From positions 1-12,481 of the forward strand of contig SMYP01000146.1 of NCBI GenBank assembly GCA_007050895.1: a DNA stretch of 12,481 nucleotides. Reading direction: 5' to 3'. Positions 6,860 to 12,481 of the stretch are shown in pieces. The notes under the pieces were generated by a model. The model saw only the letters and a program-made list of their open reading frames with translations, was not told the origin of the DNA and ran no database searches. This DNA is from Candidatus Bathyarchaeota archaeon (GTDB taxonomy: Archaea > Thermoproteota > Bathyarchaeia > Bathyarchaeales > UBA233). Position 1 is the stretch's first letter, and the number at the start of each line of letters is the position of its first letter. The position numbers and the translations under genes were made by a program.

Positions 6860-7069
6860 TCACGCTTCAAGGGATTCACAAGACGTTTTTTTGATGTACT
6901 GCTCCTGATCTGGCATCAAAGCAATCATTTCTATATTATTTTGGTTCGACAACTTTTTGGTTTTATCAATTCTCTGGCTGCCTATCCAATATAGAAGCCA
7001 CCCAATCCCCCAGAACAAAACTAAAAATGGAAAAGCCGGAAATAAAAATATTCTATTAAATCTGCGCAT
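6860..7069 (-). CDS. Small single-span membrane protein (69 aa)
   Basis: Residues 8-29 (FLFPAFPFLVLFWGIGWLL and onward) form one strong hydrophobic helix, preceded by a basic MRRFNR and followed by YWIGSQR and a polar tail of about 35 residues (about 34-69). By the positive-inside tendency the N-terminus faces the cytoplasm, though charges are balanced enough that this is uncertain. Similar short proteins with a LYWIGS motif after the helix occur beside archaeal genes, but I know of no function for them. The ATG is at 7067-7069, with no clear Shine-Dalgarno. A TATA-like GAAATATACG lies about 50 bases upstream. The stop is four bases from the start of the winged-helix gene, so both are likely made from one transcript. 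Confidence 0.65.
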   Translation of the reverse strand: MRRFNRIFLFPAFPFLVLFWGIGWLLYWIGSQRIDKTKKLSNQNNIEMIALMPDQEQYIKKTSCESLEA

Positions 7070-7417
7070 GAGTTTTCATAAGCTTAACAGGGTAATATTC
7101 CTTGTTAATATCTACGTATATTTCTAATAACTATGTAATTATCCTTTTTAGATTTCTGATTCACTTTCAATATGCAGATGTTTGAATATTCATAGAATGT
7201 TCGACTTCAAGTTATAGATAAAAAAATAAAAAAGTCCGATGTACTTCGATCGCTTTTCTACGTGTTTGTCGCTGCTAAAACTAGAACGTAATTCGTTTTC
7301 AATGAAAACTTAAATCTTATAATAGGAGCTTTCCACGCATTCAAGTTGGAATGATAAATTCGTAGCAATATGGACTCAATTTCGTAAATAACTCTAAAAA
7401 GTTAAATGAATAGAACG
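7070..7417. other. AT-rich spacer without a gene
   Basis: These 348 bases contain a TATA-like GAAATATACG (minus strand, near 7114-7123) that would serve the membrane-protein/winged-helix pair. Otherwise there are frequent stops and AT-rich runs such as the A-rich tract at 7218-7233. I see no tRNA T-loop with matching stems, no repeat array and no convincing small frame. Confidence 0.45.
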
Positions 7418-7600
7418 CTATCTTCCTTTTTCCCAAAGAAACCAATGGATTTTGGCAAACTCTTTTTTCTTAAGGTTTCTTCCCTTTTGCATCTTTTCAA
7501 CAATCTTCGCAAACTCTTTATTATGTTTCCAGTCTTCACGGTTTTTTATTATGGCGTTTAGGAATAGCGCGTTCTGTTGTTCGAATTTCACAGACGACAC
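7418..7600 (-). CDS. Orphan small basic protein (60 aa)
   Basis: A hydrophilic, highly charged protein likely to be helical, with the periodic text KEFAKIVEKMQKGRNLKKKEFAKIHWFLWEKGR. The short unit KEFAKI occurs twice (about residues 28-33 and 46-51), which suggests a two-helix repeat. The start is GTG at 7598-7600. A TATA-like GGATATAATA lies about 30 bases upstream, which would give a nearly leaderless transcript. Against it, the start is not ATG, no Shine-Dalgarno is seen and the gene is isolated. A 75-codon plus-strand frame on the same bases is hydrophobic and cysteine-phenylalanine-rich, which marks it as the antisense shadow. Function unknown. Confidence 0.45.
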   Translation of the reverse strand: MSSVKFEQQNALFLNAIIKNREDWKHNKEFAKIVEKMQKGRNLKKKEFAKIHWFLWEKGR

Positions 7601-7779
7601 CCCTATGTCATATATTACGAAACAATATTATATCCGTCAAGCCCTATTAAACCTTTTTCCTGAATCAAAAATCCTCTAATCGATAATGTCTACAACTATG
7701 CTCAAATAACTATACATTGTCACAATTAACCCCATATCGTTAAAAAGTCCACTGATCTATAATAGACGGTTGATAATGA

Positions 7780-8337
7780 ATGAGTGCCAACAAAACTAAC
7801 CCCGCAATCAATTCAGAACCTAAAGCCACTGGATTTGTTGCTGAAAGAGGCGTTAGAATCTCTGAGCAAACCAATATTGAGTCGCTTTCTCAACGCGGTT
7901 ATGGAAGAACAGAAGACGGCGTATTCACGCTTGCTTTTTACGAGGCACTATATCTTTTAGATAAGGAACTGCTTGAGATTAAAGACGAAAATGATAAACC
8001 GCTTGATTTTCAAGCTCTTCTTAAAGCCTTTGAGAAAATAGATACTAACGCTTGGGTAAACTACTTGGTTTATCGGGACCTCCGTAGCAGGGGTTACGTA
8101 GTCCGAGAGGGATTCGGTGCGGGAACTGATTTTCGCCTATACGATCGAGGCACTTACGGCAAAGATCCAGCTTCCCATATGGTTTTAGGGACTCAAGAAG
8201 GCAAACCCCTGCCGGTGGACGAATTATCCAAAGCTTTGCGACACTGCCAAAGCCAAAAGAAAGAGCTTGTTCTGGCGGTGATGAACCGCAGAGGAGAAAT
8301 AGTTTACTACACAGTTACACAATTAACATTCAAATAA
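7780..8337 (+). CDS. endA: tRNA-intron endonuclease (homotetrameric type)
   Basis: A 185-residue archaeal splicing endonuclease that cuts pre-tRNA and pre-rRNA at bulge-helix-bulge sites, giving 2',3'-cyclic phosphate and 5'-OH ends. The catalytic triad is visible: Tyr121 in FRLYDRG, His133 in ASHMVL and Lys161 in SQKKELVLAV. VYRDLRSRGYVVREGFG (97-113) is the usual entry to the C-terminal catalytic domain. Residues 20-90 make the N-terminal domain. The length (about 180) is that of single-unit subunits, not the doubled form. The first 15 residues are a weak, polar extension. The ATG at 7780 has no strong Shine-Dalgarno, and TATA-like sequence upstream is close enough for a leaderless start. 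hisS follows 14 bases after the stop, making a tRNA-function operon. Confidence 0.95.
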   Translation: MSANKTNPAINSEPKATGFVAERGVRISEQTNIESLSQRGYGRTEDGVFTLAFYEALYLLDKELLEIKDENDKPLDFQALLKAFEKIDTNAWVNYLVYRDLRSRGYVVREGFGAGTDFRLYDRGTYGKDPASHMVLGTQEGKPLPVDELSKALRHCQSQKKELVLAVMNRRGEIVYYTVTQLTFK

Positions 8338-8351
8338 TTAAGTGAAAAAAC

Positions 8352-9626
8352 ATGCCAAACTTCAAGACAGTTCGTGGAATGCGAGACTTGCTTGCTGACG
8401 AAACGGCGATCCTTAATTTTGTAGTCTGCAAAGCTAGAGAAACCTCTCAGCTTTATGGCTACAAGGAAGTCATAACGCCCATCATCGAGCCATACGAACT
8501 GTTAAGTGCCAAATCAGGCGAAGAAATCCGTCAGCGAATGTTTGTATTCAAGGATTTGGGTGATCGCAATGTGGCGTTGCGCCCAGAATTTACCGCTTCC
8601 ATAGCGCGACTAGCAATAACCGCCTCTAAAACTGATCCAAAACCACTGAGGTTTTTCAGCGTAGGAAGCGTTTACAGATATGATGAGCCACAACGCGGAC
8701 GGTACCGCGAGTTTTGGCAATCAAACTTTGAATTAATAGGATCAAAAAATCCTGAAGCTGATGCGGAAGCAATACTTCTCACAAACAACTTGCTGAAAAC
8801 CGCGGGTTTGCGTGACTACGCTTTTAAAATAGGTCACATTGGCGTAATACGTGGCGTCCTAAATCAAGAAAACGTGGAAGATAGAATTCAAAACGCTGTC
8901 CTACAACGCATGGATAAGAAGGAATATGAAGAAGCATTCAAACTGATACCGCAGGAAAATTGCCGAGCTAGACTCAAAGGGCTATTGGAATTGAAAGGAG
9001 ACACCCCTTTCGAAACAGCCGAAAAAATAAATAAATATGTTGAAGGATACGTTGAAGCTGAAGCAGCAGCAGACAATCTCATGGAGATACTGCAACTTGT
9101 TATTGCAAACGGATGTCCTGTAAAAACAGTTGACCCCGCATTCGCTAGGGGACTTGAATATTATACTGGAATAATTTTTGAAGCAACTGTGCCTGAACTA
9201 GACATAGCCTTAGGCGGTGGTGGACGCTACGACAGACTCATTGAAGTTTTTGGAGGAGAATCAACCCCTGCTGTGGGCGTTGCACACGGCGTGGATCGAG
9301 TGGTACTTGCACTGCAGGCGCAAAAAAACACTTTGTTAACGGAAAGAAGCAAGACCGCCGTGGTTATTTCCGTTAAGCGAGATTTGAAGCTAGAGGCGTT
9401 AAAGATTTCGCAGCTGCTTAGGGAAGCAGGCGTGCCGGTCGAGTTTGAAGTCATGGGGCGGAAGATAAGTAAAGCCTTGGAAGACGCTGACAGGCGAAAG
9501 GTAGATTACGCGGTGATCGTTGGTCAAAGAGAATTGATGGATGATGCCGTGGTTGTTCGAGATTTGGCGAAACGCGAACAAACCACGGTTAAAATTGCAG
9601 AGCTGTCTGAGAAAATTAAGAGTTAA
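8352..9626 (+). CDS. hisS: Histidyl-tRNA synthetase
   Basis: A 424-residue class II synthetase that activates histidine with ATP and charges tRNA-His. Motif 1 lies in YGYKEVITPIIEP (35-47). Motif 2 is seen as VGSVYRYDEPQRGRYREFW (104-122), with its conserved arginines. The histidine-specific motifs are RGLEYYTGIIFE (266-277) and LGGGGRYDRL (287-296), and motif 3 is VGVAHGVDR (308-316). The insertion domain spans about 170-255 and the anticodon-binding domain about 336-420 (VVGQRELMDDAVVVRDL-like ending). Length and order match bacterial and archaeal HisRS. This excludes the HisZ paralogue, which lacks intact motifs. The ATG at 8352 follows AAGTGA at 8340-8345, inside the 14-base gap from endA. 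Transcription probably ends at the hairpin at 9644-9667. Confidence 0.97.
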   Translation: MPNFKTVRGMRDLLADETAILNFVVCKARETSQLYGYKEVITPIIEPYELLSAKSGEEIRQRMFVFKDLGDRNVALRPEFTASIARLAITASKTDPKPLRFFSVGSVYRYDEPQRGRYREFWQSNFELIGSKNPEADAEAILLTNNLLKTAGLRDYAFKIGHIGVIRGVLNQENVEDRIQNAVLQRMDKKEYEEAFKLIPQENCRARLKGLLELKGDTPFETAEKINKYVEGYVEAEAAADNLMEILQLVIANGCPVKTVDPAFARGLEYYTGIIFEATVPELDIALGGGGRYDRLIEVFGGESTPAVGVAHGVDRVVLALQAQKNTLLTERSKTAVVISVKRDLKLEALKISQLLREAGVPVEFEVMGRKISKALEDADRRKVDYAVIVGQRELMDDAVVVRDLAKREQTTVKIAELSEKIKS

Positions 9627-9643
9627 AAGATAGAAAAGGTGTT

Positions 9644-9667
9644 AAGCCCTTTCAAAGGGCTTTTTTT
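9644..9667. terminator. Palindromic terminator shared by hisS and glnA
   Basis: AAGCCCTTT (9644-9652) is the exact inverse of AAAGGGCTT (9654-9662) around one base. It folds as AAGCCC/GGGCTT with a seven-base loop and is followed on the plus strand by a seven-T run (9661-9667). It lies 17 bases after the hisS stop and directly past the glnA stop (9671), where the minus-strand copy is followed by T-rich TTTTCTATCTTTT. The U-tract suits archaeal intrinsic termination. Confidence 0.7.
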
Positions 9668-9670
9668 GGT

Positions 9671-11032
9671 TTAGAGTCGCCTAATATACCTGTTGACTTC
9701 CCATTCTGTTACTTGTGTTCGGTAGAGATCCCATTCTTTGCGTTTTTCTCGCAAGAAGTTTTCAAATGCAGTCTCACCTAATGTTTCGCGCATTAGAACG
9801 CTGTTTTCTAGTTCATCCAAAGCTTCTTTCAATGATTCAGGTAGTGAAACTATGCCTCTTTTCTTGCGTTCTTCGTACCCCATTTCATAAACGTTTAGCT
9901 CGACAGGTTCACCAGGGTCTATCTTGTTTTTAATACCGTCTAAGCCTGAGGCGAGCAAAACTGCGAACTGTAGGTATGGATTTCCAGAAGGATCAGGGCA
10001 ACGAATTTCGCATCGGGCCGCACCTTTTCTTCCTCCGAAGTTGGGGACTCGGATAAGTGGCGACCTGTTCTTGTGTGCCCATGCAAGATAAACTGGGGCT
10101 TCAAATCCTGGGACTAATCGTTTGTACGAGTTAGGCCAAGAAGCTAGAATCGCGCACATTTCGCGTCCGTGAGCTAATTGACCGCCAATGTAGTTCATTG
10201 CAGTTGCGGAAAGATAGCCTGTTTTTGGGTTATCAGAAAAGAACATATTTTGGGTTACATCGGTATTCCATAGGCTCTGGTGTGTGTGCATTCCTGAGCC
10301 GTTGATGCCTGCGAAGGGTTTTGGCATGTAAGTAGCCAAGTAACCATTTTGTGCAGCAACGATTTTGGTAATCATTCTCATCGTTATGGCTCTGTCAGCG
10401 GTGACTAGCGCTTCATCGTATTTGAAGTCAATTTCGTTCTGTCCCAAAGCTACTTCGTGGTGTGATATTTCGATGTCTATTCCAAACTGTTCGGCGGTGT
10501 CAGCAATTTCTCGTCTGAGTCCTTCGGTGAGGTCTCCAGGATGAAAATCGAAGTAACCGGCTAAATCTATTGGAGTTGGCAACTCGGATTCATTTTCTTT
10601 TACTATGAAGAATTCTTGCTCTGGAGCACATATGTAACTGAATCCTGCATTTTTGGCTTTTGCTATTGCTCGTTCAAGAATGTATCTCGGGTCACCTTCG
10701 AAGCGTTCTCCTTCTGGAGTGTAAACGTCACAGATGAGTCTGCATGATGATTTTTCTTTTGCTCTCCACGGCAAAATAGCAAATGTTGTTGGATCAGGGA
10801 ATAGTACCATATCCGATTCTTCGATTGGTCTGTAGCCTGTTATTGATGAGCCGTCAAAGGATTGCCCGTTTTCGAAGATAGAGTCGATGTTCTTGGAAGA
10901 TACTGCCAGGTTTTTTATGATACCGTTGATATCTGTAAATTGAAGTCTAACAAATTTGATTTCGTATTTGTTTATTTGTTTGATTGCGTGTTCAACGTTT
11001 TCTTTCCAGACTGCGTCTTTGAAGTTTTTCAT
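9671..11032 (-). CDS. glnA: Glutamine synthetase type I (alpha-like)
   Basis: A 453-residue dodecamer-type enzyme that makes glutamine from glutamate, ammonia and ATP, the main ammonium-assimilation step. The beta-Grasp N-domain ends near 100. Catalytic motifs are FDGSSITGY (59-67), the metal ligands in PEQEFF (137-142) and EVALGQNEIDF (193-203), GSGMHTHQSL (245-254), NSYKRLVPGFEAP (301-313) with the flap glutamate Glu311, NRSPLIRVP (322-330) and ARCEIRCPDPSGNPY (339-353). The region that carries the adenylylation tyrosine in beta enzymes reads ELNVYEMGYEERKKRG, as in GSI-alpha, and the beta-type 25-residue insert is absent. The start ATG at 11030-11032 follows TGAGGAT at 11042-11048. The segment after GSSITGY is RPIEESDM, placing proline where alpha enzymes have the feedback arginine. 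A TATA-overlapping inverted repeat lies upstream. Confidence 0.97.
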   Translation of the reverse strand: MKNFKDAVWKENVEHAIKQINKYEIKFVRLQFTDINGIIKNLAVSSKNIDSIFENGQSFDGSSITGYRPIEESDMVLFPDPTTFAILPWRAKEKSSCRLICDVYTPEGERFEGDPRYILERAIAKAKNAGFSYICAPEQEFFIVKENESELPTPIDLAGYFDFHPGDLTEGLRREIADTAEQFGIDIEISHHEVALGQNEIDFKYDEALVTADRAITMRMITKIVAAQNGYLATYMPKPFAGINGSGMHTHQSLWNTDVTQNMFFSDNPKTGYLSATAMNYIGGQLAHGREMCAILASWPNSYKRLVPGFEAPVYLAWAHKNRSPLIRVPNFGGRKGAARCEIRCPDPSGNPYLQFAVLLASGLDGIKNKIDPGEPVELNVYEMGYEERKKRGIVSLPESLKEALDELENSVLMRETLGETAFENFLREKRKEWDLYRTQVTEWEVNRYIRRL

Positions 11033-11099
11033 TTTTTACATATCCTCACATTAGCTTTAATGTTTTAATTTTTCACATGTTATGGAAATCACATTTATC

Positions 11100-11119
11100 A
11101 TAAACATATATAAGTTTAT
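11100..11119 (-). promoter_or_regulatory. glnA TATA box inside an inverted repeat (candidate operator)
   Basis: The arms ATAAAC (11100-11105) and GTTTAT (11114-11119) are exact inverses and flank ATATATAA, so the whole 20 bases are a near palindrome with one mismatched pair. On the minus strand the centre reads CTTATATATG, a good archaeal TATA box. It is centred about 77 bases before the glnA ATG, with a predicted transcript start near 11083. A second TATA-like core, ATTATATATAG, lies just upstream at 11123-11133. A dimeric repressor sitting here would block TBP. That role is inference. Confidence 0.45.
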
Positions 11120-11221
11120 CGCTATATATAATTAATAAATGTTCAAAAAAAACCTAAATTTTTGAAAATAGTTCCGGTGGGATTATGCGGTCAAGCAACA
11201 GAAAAAGGGAAAATTTTTCAT

Positions 11222-11686
11222 TTAGATTTCTCTTCTTAAAAAATCGCCAATATCTGAAATATTCTTAATTGCAATCTCATTCATGGCGGCTTCGTCCAGG
11301 TTGTGCATTATCCTGCCAAATCCCAAGCATTCACCAAACTCGTTTAGCACCAATGTATGGTCACCTTTTCTCTTTGAACCGCTTACAGATCTTATTCCTT
11401 TTCGGAAAATATCTCGACCGCAAATAAACAGCCAGGCTGCTTTCCTCTCTACAACAATCTTGTTAGCTTTACCCTTGGCAAGCATAGATAATAGGTTAAA
11501 ACTAGGAAAGAATTTTCCGTTCTTAATTTTTCCCAGATACTCTCCTGCATAGTAGAAGTTATCCTGGATAACTTTTAGTAAACAGTTATTTAAGAGAAAA
11601 TAGCGACCAGCCTTGTTGATTGTCAAATCAGCGTTTAAGGAAAAATTTGAGTTTAGCTGAAGCGAAAATCTCGTTATTGGTTTCAT
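11222..11686 (-). CDS. Nip7-like PUA-domain RNA-binding protein
   Basis: A 154-residue protein with a C-terminal PUA domain (about 78-152): KAAWLFICGRDIFRKGI, then GDHTLVLNEFGECLGFGRI and KNISDIGDFLRRE. The N-terminal part (about 20-75) contains YYAGEYLGKI and FFPSFNLLSMLA, which resembles the pre-PUA domain of the Nip7 family of large-subunit ribosome biogenesis factors. PUA domains bind structured rRNA or tRNA. Its ATG overlaps the TGA of the upstream NOP2/Sun methyltransferase gene in an ATGA junction, so the two are translated from one message and probably act on the same RNA. The PUA assignment is firm; the Nip7 assignment is a judgement from domain order and size. It has no catalytic motif. 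Confidence 0.82.
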   Translation of the reverse strand: MKPITRFSLQLNSNFSLNADLTINKAGRYFLLNNCLLKVIQDNFYYAGEYLGKIKNGKFFPSFNLLSMLAKGKANKIVVERKAAWLFICGRDIFRKGIRSVSGSKRKGDHTLVLNEFGECLGFGRIMHNLDEAAMNEIAIKNISDIGDFLRREI

Positions 11687-12481
11687 AGCCTATCCCTTTT
11701 CTTGAATTTACAGAGGAAAAAGCCTTGAGTTTTACCAGGCCAAATTCTTCTACAACCCTTTAATGAAGCATCCAAACAGCTCCCAAAAACCTCAGTTAAC
11801 CCTCTTTCGCCACAACAGTCAACCTCTTCAATTTCCAAATTTAAATGCTTAACTGCCCAATCCATATTTAATTCGTTTTCTTCAGGCTCTAAAGAACATG
11901 TAGAGTAAACAATTTCTCCATTATCAATAAGACAGTTTGCAGCTTCTGCCAATATTTCTCTCTGGAGCTTAGCGTTCCGTTTCACATCTTTCAGCGTTCT
12001 ACGTTTAAACCAGTTACCGTCTGTAGTGAAGTTTCCAGAGCAAGGTGCATCCACGAGGATCCTATCGAATTTAGTTTTCAGCCTAGAAACTTGTCGTGCG
12101 TCAAGCTCATAGACAACTACGTTGCGGACATGGCACCGTTCCAAATGGTTAGACAGAGCTACCAACCGTCTCTTTTTAATATCCAAAGCCGATACTGAAC
12201 CCGTATTTGCCATCAAATTCGCCAACTGCACAGTTTTCCCACCTGGTGCAGCACATGCGTCAAGCACGGTTCTATCTTTCAAGTCGGTGAATAATGTTGC
12301 TGGAATTTGTGCTGCCGCCTCCTGAATCGAATAATAACCTAAGAGATACTCTGCAGTAGCACCAACAGAGACTTTTGAATTGCAAATCCAATAACCATTT
12401 TCGAGAAAAGGAACTAGCTCGAGTTCAAGACCTATTTTTTCCAGTCTTTCTTCAAGTTTTATCCCTTTTATGGTAGAAACA
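11683..12481 (-). CDS. NOP2/Sun (RsmB) family RNA cytosine-C5 methyltransferase, N-terminus cut by window edge
   Basis: The frame is open from the right edge, giving 265 visible codons. A TTG at 12282 falls inside the conserved domain and is not the start. Visible motifs in order: LGYYSIQEAAAQIPA (47-61), the SAM-binding loop VLDACAAPGGKT (72-83), ALDIKKRRL (98-106), DAPCSGNF (144-151) with Cys147, and STCSLEPEENE (193-203) with Cys195, the nucleophile in this family. The C-terminus CRRIWPGKTQGFFLCKF is the usual closing strand pair. The enzyme uses S-adenosylmethionine to make 5-methylcytosine in rRNA or tRNA; which RNA cannot be told here. Its stop overlaps the start of the Nip7-like PUA gene by four bases. 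Confidence 0.95.
   Translation of the reverse strand, partial: VSTIKGIKLEERLEKIGLELELVPFLENGYWICNSKVSVGATAEYLLGYYSIQEAAAQIPATLFTDLKDRTVLDACAAPGGKTVQLANLMANTGSVSALDIKKRRLVALSNHLERCHVRNVVVYELDARQVSRLKTKFDRILVDAPCSGNFTTDGNWFKRRTLKDVKRNAKLQREILAEAANCLIDNGEIVYSTCSLEPEENELNMDWAVKHLNLEIEEVDCCGERGLTEVFGSCLDASLKGCRRIWPGKTQGFFLCKFKKRDRL

Noticed and set aside
7205..7225. GTTCGACTT resembling a tRNA T-loop
   Set aside because: The flanking five-base arms do not pair and no acceptor or anticodon stem can be built around it.
7452..7679. 75-codon plus-strand frame, hydrophobic at its start, opposite the 60-residue gene
   Set aside because: It starts with TTG, lacks a ribosome site, and its Phe/Cys-rich composition is what the antisense of a Lys/Glu-rich frame gives.
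1..12481. CRISPR array, transposon, integrase or phage genes, defence system
   Set aside because: No regularly spaced repeats, terminal inverted repeats, transposase or integrase motifs were found on either strand; the genes are mostly housekeeping.

Overview
The window looks like a chromosomal segment of an archaeon, about 40% GC by eye. Reasons: a homotetramer-sized archaeal tRNA-intron endonuclease, an archaeal-type histidyl-tRNA synthetase, a Nip7-like PUA protein joined to a NOP2/Sun methyltransferase, a UPF0104 (AglD-like) membrane protein, small winged-helix proteins of the SSO10a style, TATA-like boxes placed as in archaeal promoters, and several short-leader or leaderless starts. The small proteins resemble those of the TACK branch (Bathyarchaeia-like lineages). 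That placement is an impression from sequence style, not a measured result.

Layout. Positions 1-71 hold the last codons of a plus-strand gene that enters from the left. Positions 103-2112 are a minus-strand run: UPF0104 membrane protein, RimI-type acetyltransferase, then a small predicted winged-helix protein. A two-CBS-domain protein (2269-2691, plus) diverges from this run and converges on CTP synthase (2762-4390, minus). A zinc-ribbon membrane protein (4511-4831, minus) is divergent from a nitroreductase-family protein (5204-5833, plus).

Positions 5915-7600 are an AT-rich block of small minus-strand genes: a 16-residue-repeat beta protein, a coupled pair of a one-segment membrane protein and a winged-helix protein, and a 60-residue orphan. 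Long non-coding spacers separate them. Next is a plus-strand tRNA-function operon, endA-hisS (7780-9626). It ends at a palindromic hairpin with a T-run that also lies just past the 3' end of type I glutamine synthetase (9671-11032, minus). The window closes with a minus-strand pair, a Nip7-like PUA protein and a NOP2/Sun RNA methyltransferase. They overlap by four bases, and the methyltransferase is cut by the right edge.

How the genes work together. Most of the window is housekeeping: CTP synthesis, glutamine synthesis, tRNA splicing and charging, and rRNA or tRNA modification. I see no CRISPR array, transposase, integrase, tRNA gene or clear defence system. The most notable points are the exact three-fold 16-residue repeat with a cysteine-bearing tail at 5915-6226, an inverted repeat over the glnA TATA box together with a proline at the usual feedback-arginine position of GlnA, altered glutamine-amidotransferase motifs in CTP synthase, and the translationally overlapping Nip7-like/NOP2-like pair.
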